Positions 1 to 8,638 of a stretch of 46,441 nt of DNA are shown in pieces. This DNA comes from Willaertia magna. Taxonomy: Eukaryota; Heterolobosea; Eutetramitea; Acrasida; Naegleriidae. Each line of letters begins with the position of its first letter. Position 1 is the stretch's first letter. The position numbers and the translations under genes are program-made. Location of the stretch: NCBI GenBank assembly GCA_902984215.1, contig CADWAF010003319.1, forward strand, positions 1 through 46,441. The letters are read 5' to 3'. Under the pieces are notes generated by a model. The model ran no database searches. It was not told the origin of the DNA and worked only from the letters and a program-made list of their open reading frames with translations.

Positions 1-69
1 AAATATTATTTTTAATAAGGCAATTTTAATCTTATTACAAAATTGAAAATCTATTATTTTTATGTTTTT

Positions 70-273
70 TCATTTCCTTAAATAATTATTAAACATTGAC
101 ATTTGCAGAATGCTTATTGGTGACTTGTAGCTCAGTATGACAGTTGCGACTATATATTTTTGTTCTTTTGAAACTCTATCAGTTCTTTTAATGTGGGCAC
201 ACGAAATTAACGAAAATAGAAAAAAAAGAAATAATACAAGGAATTGGGAATAACTGTTGCAGATGACTTTCAT
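70..273 (-). CDS. Possible small secreted or membrane-anchored peptide (67 aa), doubtful
   Basis: An ATG-started ORF of 67 codons. It opens with a short polar stretch followed by a strongly hydrophobic run (LVLFLFFLFSL) ending at ISCA, which resembles a signal peptide or a single membrane segment. The remaining 40 residues have no recognisable motif. The reading frame is open a little upstream, but only with a TTG codon, so the ATG at 273 was chosen. Nothing next to it supports a function, and an open frame of this size can arise by chance. It could also be part of a gene that runs off the window edge. Confidence 0.25.
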   Translation of the reverse strand: MKVICNSYSQFLVLFLFFLFSLISCAHIKRTDRVSKEQKYIVATVILSYKSPISILQMSMFNNYLRK

Positions 274-624
274 TGTTTTTTTATGTGGTTTTGGTTGTCC
301 TAATAGACAATACAAAGAATTAAATTATTATACCGTTCTTTACAAAATAAACTGTCTCATCAGTCCCCAATTTTATGTTCCAGTTCCTTAAGAACAATCT
401 GATTGGGTTATAAGTTAATGTTTCCGTAGAACTATTGGAGGGAGAGGCAGTTGTGTTCGCCAAGAAAGAGGTAAATGATAGTTATTTGTGATTAAAAGGT
501 TAGTTGCTGGTTAAACTGACACTGTCTGAACACATCATCTGCCAGAAAACAAATTAATGGGCGTTGATTTATGAACAAACATAAAACAAAGAAAAAACAA
601 CATATTTAATGCGATATAAATAAC
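274..624. other. Gene-free stretch before the myristoylated-protein gene
   Basis: No convincing ORF on either strand. It is less AT-rich than most intergenic DNA in the window, with C/T-rich words around 360-400. The last 60 bases are A-rich and lead into the ATG at 625, so this is probably the promoter and 5' UTR of that gene. I see no tRNA-like box or clear repeat. Confidence 0.4.
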
Positions 625-1263
625 ATGGGGTGTGCAGTTAGTAAGAACGAAGTTAGTAGTAATGAAATAGAAGTAAAGAGCAAGAATAATAAGTTGTCAG
701 TCAAGGAGAAAAGACGTGTATCCTCCCATTCTCGCATTGACTATGTAACGAGAAGAGGCAGATTTGTTGTCCCATTAAACCCACTGGTGATGTGCCACAA
801 AGATATTCCTGTAGTGGTGGAGGATATTAAACGAGCTTCCTTAACACTTTTAGTCAACAACGTTGAAGTAACAAATATCAACTCCCAAGCACCTGTAAAC
901 GATTCAGAAGAGACTTCTTTCGTTTCTAAAAAGCAGTCACACGCAGAGATTTTAAGAAAACAATCCACTAATTGTTCAGAATATCTTTTTAATGTACTTA
1001 AATACTCGCCTGGTTCCCTTAAACGAAATTCAGTAGAAGAAATAGACTCTTTAGATAACCCTCAAATGTTTCTTTACCCTCATTTAGAACAGGAAAGTAA
1101 TTGTTCTACCGTTTCTAATTCATTAAGAAGCTATTGTACAACCTTAGACTCTTTTGCCTCTAACGACAAAATAAACAGGTACGACTTGGATGAATTTATA
1201 AAATTAAAACAGCAATTAAACACAGAAGAATTAAAAATACTTCACGATTTTGTATTTCCTTAA
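625..1263 (+). CDS. Predicted N-myristoylated and palmitoylated protein of unknown function (212 aa)
   Basis: The protein starts MGCAVSK. Gly2 followed by Cys3 and a small residue at position 6 with Lys7 is a textbook N-myristoylation site with an adjacent palmitoylation cysteine, so the product is expected on the inner face of a membrane. The next 50 residues are strongly basic (KEKRR and TRRGRF), which would help binding to acidic lipids. The rest is Ser/Asn/Glu-rich, with no domain I recognise and no membrane segment. The start is well supported because the lipidation signal only works at the extreme N terminus. It converges with the glycine-zipper gene, with about 100 bases between stops. 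The lipid anchor is an inference from the motif; the biological role is unknown. Confidence 0.7.
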   Translation: MGCAVSKNEVSSNEIEVKSKNNKLSVKEKRRVSSHSRIDYVTRRGRFVVPLNPLVMCHKDIPVVVEDIKRASLTLLVNNVEVTNINSQAPVNDSEETSFVSKKQSHAEILRKQSTNCSEYLFNVLKYSPGSLKRNSVEEIDSLDNPQMFLYPHLEQESNCSTVSNSLRSYCTTLDSFASNDKINRYDLDEFIKLKQQLNTEELKILHDFVFP

Positions 1264-1369
1264 TTCTTATGTTAAATTTTTCATAACTAGTTTATTCTCG
1301 TTAAAGTAGCATACCAAGTTCTGTTCTGTAATTTTTTTATTATACATTTTTTACAATACAATTACAAAT

Positions 1370-1818
1370 TTAACCAATGTATCTCAAATAATCACCCATT
1401 ACACTTTTTGCAAAAGATGATCCAATTGTTGAACCAACTGCACCAACACCTGCTCCAACAACAGCACCAACTGGACCAAAGAACATTCCTACAGCTGCAC
1501 CAGCAAGCATACCACCTGCACTAGAAGCACCTGACTTAATTGCAGAGTTAACTAAGCCTGTTAATGCAGATTCACGGAAACGATGTTGGTATGGACCCCA
1601 ATCCTTAGGATGAACAACAAAAAAGACAGCATTTAAGCCATCCTTTTCATCATAAATGTATCCACAATGAAGATTGCCATGATATTCAGGAGGCAACACT
1701 GAGCGAATTTGGTGAAATGTCTCTTAAATTCAACATATTCTTTACAAAACGCTCATTATTTTTGAAGAGACAAAAATTTAAATCAATGCACAAAAGTAGG
1801 TGCAGGCAAAAAAGTCAT
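1370..1818 (-). CDS. Small glycine-zipper membrane protein, probably two exons
   Basis: The main exon encodes about 110 residues. The first half is soluble (HCGYIYDEKDG, then a HPKDWGPYQHRF stretch). The second half is a Gly/Ala-rich segment with GxxxG spacing, typical of glycine-zipper helices that pack in membranes. The open part of this exon has no ATG before the conserved-looking sequence, so a 5' exon is needed. The best candidate I see starts at the ATG at 1818 (preceded by AAACAAAACA), ends at 1792, and joins to 1720 across a 71-nt intron. That gives join(1370..1720,1792..1818), 125 aa. The donor (GTGCAT) is weak, so the first exon is tentative. Function is unknown. Confidence 0.5.
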
Positions 1819-1969
1819 TGTTTTGTTTAAAAACAGCTCTTTTCTGTTCTTTTGCAAAGTGACAATTGGCTTAAAGAAATTAGATTATTTAACAGTGTTT
1901 TTTACAAGAAAGAAGCCTATTTCAAGTTTATTTGAATCTTGTTTCTTTTTACTCTTGTTTATCTTTTTT

Positions 1970-3439
1970 TTAATCTTCCTCTTGTTTAACTTCTTCTTCT
2001 TCTTCTATTGGGTATTCTTCCTCCCCATCGTCATCACTACCTTCATCTCTTGTTGTTAATCTCTTTTCCTCCTTTTTGTGAGATAATTCTTCATGTGAAT
2101 AAGCCTCATCTTCATCTTCAACATTACCAACTAATCTTATCTTTGTAAAAACTCTTCTCTTAGCATTAACTTGATCTAAACTTTTCTTTAAATTCATACT
2201 TTCTTCCATTTCTTTATAATAACAACAACCATTCTCTTCATCAATTCTTAAACTAACAACTTTCTCTTCATTAGTTATCATACCATTATAATTTCTAACT
2301 AATTCAACAGTGTGATCAATATTTTCATTTAAATGATCATTCATATTATTCATATTTAATAATTTATTTCCAGTTGGTTCATAGTATTGTGCTAATTCAA
2401 TTGTTTTATCTTCATCAAATGATTGATTATTAGGTTTAATTAATAATAAAGCATCTTTCTTAATATAATCACCACCAAAATTAGTAACAATATAAGTATT
2501 ATTTAATAAATTAAAATCAGGTATAATTGGAAATGATTGGATTGCTTTCTTATTTTCATTTTCAGCTTTTAACAATGTTCCATTTTCAACTTTTTCATCA
2601 ATTTTTTTAACAAGTTCAAAACTTTCCAATAAATTAAATTTCTTTTTAATTTTCTTAATTTTTTTAATTTCTTTTTTATCAATTGATGAATTTGGAATAT
2701 TTTTACTTCCTTTTTTAGCATCAAAATATGTTGGTGTTTTTAACCAAGATGGTTTATAATTATCATCTTGTATTTCTTTATCTAAATCAATTGGTAATAA
2801 TAATTCTTCATCTTTTTTATTTAATTTTAATTTATTAACATTTTTATAAATTGAAGAATTAATTAAATTTATATTTATACCCATATTAGGTTCTGTTAAT
2901 AATTCATATTTATGATTCTTTTCTAAACTTGTAGTTTTATAAGATATATATTTCATATTATTATTATCTATTGGATATTCTAATAAAATTGGATCTAAAT
3001 CAATTGTTGGTAAAGCAGTTTGAAATTTCATATTACAAAGAAATGAACTTTTAGTAATTTCTTTTAATGGATGTTCCATTACTTTTTTAATTATTTCTAA
3101 ATTATTTATTGGTTCTTTTTTAATACGTTTATTATTATCTTTACTATTAGTTGTTGTTGTAGAAGATTCTTTTCTTTTCTTAGCATTATTATCATTAGAT
3201 CTAGAGGATGATGAAGAGTGATGACGATCACGAGAAGAGTGATGATGACGATCCGAACTACTTCTATGTCTATTATTATTACTTCCATGATGGTGTGAAG
3301 ATTCTCTATGTCTATTAGATGATCTATGTTCCCTATGATGACTGCTACTACCATGCCTAGAAGAACTTGGTGGTGGAGGTAGTGTTGTGGGTAAAGTTGT
3401 TGGTGGAGCAGAAACGGGGATAGACGTTGGTGGGTTCAT
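1970..3439 (-). CDS. PAF1: RNA polymerase II-associated factor 1, PAF1 complex subunit
   Basis: PAF1 is the scaffold of the PAF1 complex, which rides on RNA polymerase II and supports elongation and histone H2B ubiquitination in the nucleus. The diagnostic core begins near residue 145: a short Phe-Leu-Cys segment, then LPTIDLDPILLEYP, then TSLEKNHKYELLTEP and an INLIN stretch, as in animal and yeast Paf1. The C-terminal part carries the family's YYKEME-like segment and ends in a highly acidic tail (EEEEEVKQEED). The N-terminal 110 residues are Ser/His/Arg-rich low complexity. The start chosen is the ATG at 3439; the frame runs 14 codons further up only with a GTG. The 489-residue length sits between yeast and human Paf1. 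No intron is needed. Confidence 0.9.
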   Translation of the reverse strand: MNPPTSIPVSAPPTTLPTTLPPPPSSSRHGSSSHHREHRSSNRHRESSHHHGSNNNRHRSSSDRHHHSSRDRHHSSSSSRSNDNNAKKRKESSTTTTNSKDNNKRIKKEPINNLEIIKKVMEHPLKEITKSSFLCNMKFQTALPTIDLDPILLEYPIDNNNMKYISYKTTSLEKNHKYELLTEPNMGININLINSSIYKNVNKLKLNKKDEELLLPIDLDKEIQDDNYKPSWLKTPTYFDAKKGSKNIPNSSIDKKEIKKIKKIKKKFNLLESFELVKKIDEKVENGTLLKAENENKKAIQSFPIIPDFNLLNNTYIVTNFGGDYIKKDALLLIKPNNQSFDEDKTIELAQYYEPTGNKLLNMNNMNDHLNENIDHTVELVRNYNGMITNEEKVVSLRIDEENGCCYYKEMEESMNLKKSLDQVNAKRRVFTKIRLVGNVEDEDEAYSHEELSHKKEEKRLTTRDEGSDDDGEEEYPIEEEEEVKQEED

Positions 3440-3507
3440 TTTTTTTATTAATAAAAATAAAGCAAGTTGATGTTTTTTCACTTCGGAAAGAAGATGAATG
3501 AAGTAAT

Positions 3508-4470
3508 TTATTCAAAATCTACATGATGACCATAATTTGCCAATCGTTCTGCAATTTCTTTATAAATTGATTTCTCTTTAATTCTTTTCATATATTCAGA
3601 ACCTTGTTTACGTACAGTTTTTGCTACTTCTCTAAATTTTACAATTGATAAATAAGAATAATTTTTTGTAATTAAATTTTGTAACCAAATAGGAACGTAT
3701 GAAAATTTAGGATCAATACTTCCAATAATTTGTATCCATGTCCTATTCTTATCAATAACTTTTACAATAAACCCAGCATACTCACTTTCAATTCTAACAT
3801 GTGTATTATTCACCTTTACAGATATACTTTCTAATGTTTTGTCAAATTTATCATTAAAATTTAAAGTACGAATTGGAACTAGAAATGATTGATCTTCTTC
3901 TGCACGATCTACAACATAAGCATAAGAAAGGAAATCTCTAGCTTGGAATGGGAATGGTAAGCTAAATGCAAAATAGGATAAAAATTTATATTGTTCTACA
4001 GAGTTAATTAATTTACAATCTGTCATCATTGGTGCCCATGTTTTGTATAAATCAACTAAATTTTTACAATTATTGTAATTATTAAAATAAATAAAATAAT
4101 TACCTTCATAAAAAATAGATAAAACATCAAATATACTATGGTTAATGAATCCTTCAAGTTTTGCGGCATATAAACCTCCTTCCTTTACTTTATAATAAGT
4201 TTTAATTTCATCTTTATCAACAACTAATTCCCAACCATTTGATTGGTCACTATTTTCAAATTCTTTCAATAAGAAATTAACATATTTTCCTTCTTTATAA
4301 ATTTCATATAGAACATCTGGATAATTATTCCAATTAATTTCTTCTAAATTATTATTAAAATGTTTCAATAGTTTTTCATAGGCTACATGAACTTTTTCTT
4401 TTTTAAACAATTCTATAACTTCTTGCATCCATTCTTCAACAGTTGAATTACTTTCGGCGAGTAATGACAT
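3508..4470 (-). CDS. START-domain lipid-binding protein
   Basis: A 320-residue protein whose residues about 80-300 read as a START domain: GWELVVDKDEIKTYYK at the beginning, a YAAKLEGFINHSIFDVLS strand-helix segment, then LPFPFQARDFLSYAYVV, which matches the 'P-x-x-R-D-F/x' core of the fold. START domains form a hydrophobic cavity that carries a sterol, phospholipid or ceramide between membranes; the ligand cannot be told from sequence. I see no signal peptide or membrane helix, so it is probably cytosolic. The N-terminal 75 residues are helical and unassigned. It is transcribed in the same direction as PAF1, with about 70 bases between its ATG and the stop of the EMAP gene upstream. Confidence 0.75.
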   Translation of the reverse strand: MSLLAESNSTVEEWMQEVIELFKKEKVHVAYEKLLKHFNNNLEEINWNNYPDVLYEIYKEGKYVNFLLKEFENSDQSNGWELVVDKDEIKTYYKVKEGGLYAAKLEGFINHSIFDVLSIFYEGNYFIYFNNYNNCKNLVDLYKTWAPMMTDCKLINSVEQYKFLSYFAFSLPFPFQARDFLSYAYVVDRAEEDQSFLVPIRTLNFNDKFDKTLESISVKVNNTHVRIESEYAGFIVKVIDKNRTWIQIIGSIDPKFSYVPIWLQNLITKNYSYLSIVKFREVAKTVRKQGSEYMKRIKEKSIYKEIAERLANYGHHVDFE

Positions 4471-4544
4471 TATTTTTTAAACAGTTTTTTGTTTCTTCAA
4501 CCAATTACAACACCAGTGTTTATTCTAATACATCTTCCATTACA

Positions 4545-6398
4545 TTACACAATCTTCCATTGAAAAACTGTTAAATCTGCTCCACCTGCAGACAACAAAT
4601 AATTATTGTGGAACTTAACTGTGGTTACGTGACTGCAATGACCAATGTACTCATCTCGTTTTGGTTTAGTGGTAACGGTTGGGTAGTGCAGTAAAGAAAT
4701 ACGGCTAGTGTCTTCAGCTGAGGCTACAAGTTGATTTGCAAAACTAACATCAATTCCGTTAATATCAGTTCCATCCATGTCAGATTTCCAAATACCTCTA
4801 ACAGACCATGAAAGTGTCACACTTACTGTTGCCCAATTTAAATCCTCCATTGCTTTCGAATCCACGCGTTTGTTTGTACTCAAATCCCATAACAACACCT
4901 CATAGTCTCCACTTGAAGTTCTTAGATATTTACTGTCTGTGGTAAAGTCGAGGTGTTTTACGTAAGATGTGTGGCCACATAGCTTTCCTATTAACTCGTA
5001 ATTACTTGTTTTGTATAGATAAATATTGTTATCATGGGACCCTAAAGCAAGTATTAAACCGTTAGGGGAAAAAGAGATAGCAGCTACTTCTTCTAAGGCA
5101 TCTTTTTTCTTGGCTATTGGTTGTTCAACAATACCTTGTTCAGAAACCTGAAATACATACAAAGAACCATTTTTTGAGGAGGCTGCAATTTGGAGGTTAT
5201 CTGGAGAAACTGTCACTGCTCTTAATCCTTCTCTACATGCCTTTACCTGTTGCACATGCTTTCTGGAAGACATATCCCATAATATAATTCTTCCGTCGTC
5301 ACCAGCAGATACAAACAAAGGAGTACAATTCATTGGATTCAAGCCCCACAATTCACTTTTAAAATCTCCAAAGTGTGATAATAGAACTGTCTCAGTTTCA
5401 GTACCGTTAGTTCTAATAATGTCGCCATTAGATTTTGCAGCAAATACTTCTCCCTTATCGACAATAACATATTTGACTTCAGAACCTACGTTTAAAGAAG
5501 AAACCTGCTTAAAAACATCAACTCCTTCCACTCCTTCGCCGGTAAATCTCCACCAAATTATCATTCCATCCTTTCCTCCAGAGACAAATCCTTCCTCAGT
5601 TCTAGCTATGGAAAGAACAGAGCCTGAATGCATTTGTTGTTTGTAAACCAATTTATTGCCACTAAATGCATAAATGGAACCATCCTTAACTCCAGCAATA
5701 AGATTTCCCTTGTTGTCGAAACAAGAACACAATACTGGTTGTACAGTTCCTCTTGGAGAGAAAATCAAAGCACGAGTTTTGAAATTATCTTGAAGCTCAA
5801 ATAATTTTGCTGAATTGCCACCACATAATATAATTTTTGTATCATCTGGGGTAAAAACTACTTCAAATACTTCCCCACGATTAGCCTTACATTGTCCTAT
5901 TAGTTCCTTAGTCCTCCATCTGTAAACTAAAAGCATAGAATCCAATTCAGGCCCTCCTACGGCAGCTAAATATTCACCATTATTTGAAAAAGCTAGAGCA
6001 ATTACTCCTCCGTTCTTGAAATGAATGTAACTATCAATTTCTTGAATTGTTGTTGAAGGGTTTGAAGAATCCCAGATATAAATCATATCATCCTTTCCAA
6101 CTTGTCCTGAACAGAAGATTTGACCATCAGGGTGTTTGGCTATACAACTAACATCATCGTTATGTTTTCTAAATATCTTTTGGGTATTTTGCTCAATATT
6201 CAAAACAACACAACACCCAGCTGCTGGATAAATTAACTCTCCATTGTTATTGAAATGCATAATTCTTCCTTTACAATTCTTCTTACTTGATCCATATATA
6301 TATTCAAGTTCCAATCTTTTGCTAGGAGGAAGATCAACAAGAGTGGAAGCGTTAGAAGGTGGGTTTATTGTAGTTTTAAGGAAAGTAGGGTAGCGCAT
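4545..6398 (-). CDS. EMAP/EML-like microtubule-associated protein, HELP motif plus WD40 propellers
   Basis: A member of the echinoderm microtubule-associated protein (EML) family, which binds microtubules through a tandem beta-propeller. The HELP motif is near residues 20-65 (LPPSKRLELEYIYG), followed by FRKHNDDVSCIAKHPDG and many WD repeats across the rest of the 617 residues. Clear ones include FSNNGEYLAAVGG, FSPNGLILALGSHDN and TSSGDYEVLLWD, with the family's GTDING segment near the C terminus. The coiled-coil N terminus of animal EMLs is missing, as in many short EMLs. The start used is the ATG at 6398. The frame continues nine codons upstream from a GTG at 6425 and includes a GRP triplet resembling the family's RGRP, so a short 5' exon is possible. 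Probable role: cytoskeletal or flagellar microtubules. Confidence 0.88.
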   Translation of the reverse strand: MRYPTFLKTTINPPSNASTLVDLPPSKRLELEYIYGSSKKNCKGRIMHFNNNGELIYPAAGCCVVLNIEQNTQKIFRKHNDDVSCIAKHPDGQIFCSGQVGKDDMIYIWDSSNPSTTIQEIDSYIHFKNGGVIALAFSNNGEYLAAVGGPELDSMLLVYRWRTKELIGQCKANRGEVFEVVFTPDDTKIILCGGNSAKLFELQDNFKTRALIFSPRGTVQPVLCSCFDNKGNLIAGVKDGSIYAFSGNKLVYKQQMHSGSVLSIARTEEGFVSGGKDGMIIWWRFTGEGVEGVDVFKQVSSLNVGSEVKYVIVDKGEVFAAKSNGDIIRTNGTETETVLLSHFGDFKSELWGLNPMNCTPLFVSAGDDGRIILWDMSSRKHVQQVKACREGLRAVTVSPDNLQIAASSKNGSLYVFQVSEQGIVEQPIAKKKDALEEVAAISFSPNGLILALGSHDNNIYLYKTSNYELIGKLCGHTSYVKHLDFTTDSKYLRTSSGDYEVLLWDLSTNKRVDSKAMEDLNWATVSVTLSWSVRGIWKSDMDGTDINGIDVSFANQLVASAEDTSRISLLHYPTVTTKPKRDEYIGHCSHVTTVKFHNNYLLSAGGADLTVFQWKIV

Positions 6399-6520
6399 TT
6401 CTTTTGTAGATGGCCTTCCCGCCACAAATAGTAAAATTACATTACAAATTTTAAAGTTTAGGTGAAATTACAATATTATTGAATTTAATTAAACACAATT
6501 ATTAATACATTACTAATAAT

Positions 6521-8197
6521 TTACTTAAATTTAATATCTAATTTCTTAATTCCAATCACAATATTATATACATTTTCATTACCACTATTACTTTGAGTAT
6601 TATAATATATCATTGGAATATAATCTTGTTGTTTAAATCCCCAACTTCCATAACCCTCTAATTTAGTATATTCATATTCATATGTTTCAACAGAAGATTC
6701 ATCTAAATTAACATTGCCAACTAAAAATTTAATTTTGATAGAAGCAATTAATTTCTTTTCTTCTTTAAATTTCATATCTGTTAACCTTAAAAAGATTGCA
6801 CATTCACCTTCATTGGAACGATCATCTCCTTTTGGATACATACAAATATTCCACTTCAATCCATGAGCCTCAAATGGTGTTGAATAAAAATCTTCATCTT
6901 TTTTGATGTTTGACGGGGTGTCAATTCTAATTATTTTGATAAAATCATCTTTCCAAAGAGGGTAATTATTTTTAATTTTTTCATTCATTTGTTGATCTAA
7001 AATATAATAATTTAATTTGTCAACTGTATTTTCTAAATTTTTAATTTTATTTGTTAAGGATTTAAATATTGCTAAATAAATTGGGTCAATTTTGTTTTGA
7101 TTAACATAAAAATACATATTAATATATTTATCCATCATTTCTAACTTTAAATAGGCATTTAATAATTCTTGTTCAATATTTTTATCATTTCTGTTTAAAA
7201 TGTATATTTTTTCTAAATATAGAATATCTTTGGTTTCTTCAAATAAATGTAAATAAATTAATTTTATTTCTTCTTTTAATTCTTCATAATTTTGTATGAA
7301 TTTAATTAAAGAATGTAAATTTAAATGCGTTAAATTAATTTCCTTAAATAATTTTTTAAATAGTTTAATAAATTCACTTCTATTTTTATCGTTAATTTTA
7401 ATATTCATTAATTTTTGTAATAATTTATTTCTACTGTAATTAACATTACTAAATAAAATACTTAAAAATTCAATTACATTATCGTTATCAATTCTACTTA
7501 ATATTTTTTCAATTAAATGATCATCTAATTTATTTAATAAAATATATTTTGTAAAAATATCTTTTAATAGTAAATAATTATTTTTTAAAATGTTCAACAT
7601 TTCAATTAAATATTTGTATAAATTAGTTTCTTTTGTTAACTTTTCTTCTAATTTATTCAATTGTAAACTGTTTAAAGCTTGTAAACTAAATAAATCATTA
7701 GAGTTTTTAATTAAAGTTAAAAATTCATCTAATAATTTCTCTTCAGATAAATTCTTTTGATTTAATAAAATTAAAAACTTTAAATTTTGTAATTCTTTCA
7801 TTAAATCTTTACTATTATCATCTTGTAAAATAAAGTTGACTGCTTCATTAACAATATCTTTACAAATTAAAATTAAACTCTCATCTTCCAACCAAATTGA
7901 AACGTTTTCTATAACTTTTTTAACAAATTTCTTAACTTTCTTATTAATTGTAGATTTTAAAGTATAATTTGGAATTAAATTTTTAGTTTTTAATTTTATA
8001 CCAGTCGTTGGACATGTTTGATAATTTTTTAACCAATGTTCAATTGAAAATTTGTCAAAAGTTTGTCCAGTTTCAATAATCACTGGATTAATCATTAATT
8101 GATGACTAATTGGACATTTATATTCATCTAATTTTGTACGCCAACTGTCAATTAACTTTTCTACTTTAGCCTTTGAGTTATTTGGTGGTGCACTCAT
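6521..8197 (-). CDS. U-box E3 ubiquitin ligase-like protein with C-terminal MATH domain
   Basis: Residues about 22-90 are a U-box: YKCPISHQLMINPVI, then GQTFDKFSIEHWL, then CPTTGIKL, with the order and spacing of this E2-binding fold. The middle 330 residues are Leu/Lys/Asn-rich and probably an all-helical repeat. Residues about 425-555 look like a MATH (TRAF-C) domain: FYSTPFEAHGLKWNICMYP, an ECAIFLRL strand, and a WGFKQQDYI segment, which is the usual substrate-recognition face. The predicted role is an E3 ligase that binds targets through MATH and recruits E2 through the U-box. It starts with a clear ATG in an A/T-rich context. The coding sequence is extremely A/T-biased, more so than the EMAP gene downstream. 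Confidence 0.78.
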   Translation of the reverse strand: MSAPPNNSKAKVEKLIDSWRTKLDEYKCPISHQLMINPVIIETGQTFDKFSIEHWLKNYQTCPTTGIKLKTKNLIPNYTLKSTINKKVKKFVKKVIENVSIWLEDESLILICKDIVNEAVNFILQDDNSKDLMKELQNLKFLILLNQKNLSEEKLLDEFLTLIKNSNDLFSLQALNSLQLNKLEEKLTKETNLYKYLIEMLNILKNNYLLLKDIFTKYILLNKLDDHLIEKILSRIDNDNVIEFLSILFSNVNYSRNKLLQKLMNIKINDKNRSEFIKLFKKLFKEINLTHLNLHSLIKFIQNYEELKEEIKLIYLHLFEETKDILYLEKIYILNRNDKNIEQELLNAYLKLEMMDKYINMYFYVNQNKIDPIYLAIFKSLTNKIKNLENTVDKLNYYILDQQMNEKIKNNYPLWKDDFIKIIRIDTPSNIKKDEDFYSTPFEAHGLKWNICMYPKGDDRSNEGECAIFLRLTDMKFKEEKKLIASIKIKFLVGNVNLDESSVETYEYEYTKLEGYGSWGFKQQDYIPMIYYNTQSNSGNENVYNIVIGIKKLDIKFK

Positions 8198-8638
8198 GTT
8201 TAAATTTGTTTTTTTAAATTAAATTTAGAGAAAATGTTTTTCTTCGACAGGTTTTATATTTTTGTTTGGATTTGATTAATTTCTAAAATAAAATAATGAT
8301 AATTTTGTAATATTAGTTATTTCAGTTCCTAAAATCTTTGGAAGGAAACAAGTTGTTCCACTTCTAACTTTTTTTATAAATTGTTTTTATTATAACCATT
8401 GCTTTTCGGTCCAGAAAAATCCATTTCGGGAAATGCAAGATCTTTATTTTTACAATGGTATTAGGTTAGTTTTAAAGGATGTTATCCATTTTAAAAATGA
8501 TCTGAAGAGGGCTACATTTAAAATGGATGTGTTTCATTGATGGCTTTTAATTGAATTTGGTAAATGAACTAAGGTGATACATTATTTTGTAAATAACCCT
8601 TTTTATTGTAAACACAATCAGAGCAAATATTATTTTTC
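8198..8638. other. Intergenic stretch between U-box and DUF4116 genes
   Basis: This gap holds the 5' flank of the U-box/MATH gene (left end) and the 3' flank of the F-box/DUF4116 gene (right end), both on the minus strand. There is no ORF with a plausible start, no obvious repeat and no RNA-gene box. Base composition is slightly richer in G/C than the flanking coding sequences. Confidence 0.4.

Noticed and set aside
360..600. Possible tRNA or other RNA gene in the first gap
   Set aside because: No pair of A and B boxes at proper spacing and no cloverleaf could be drawn.
1823..2059. Plus-strand open frame rich in Phe and Leu
   Set aside because: It is antisense to the acidic C terminus of PAF1; GAA/GAG runs read backwards give Phe/Leu, so it is a shadow.
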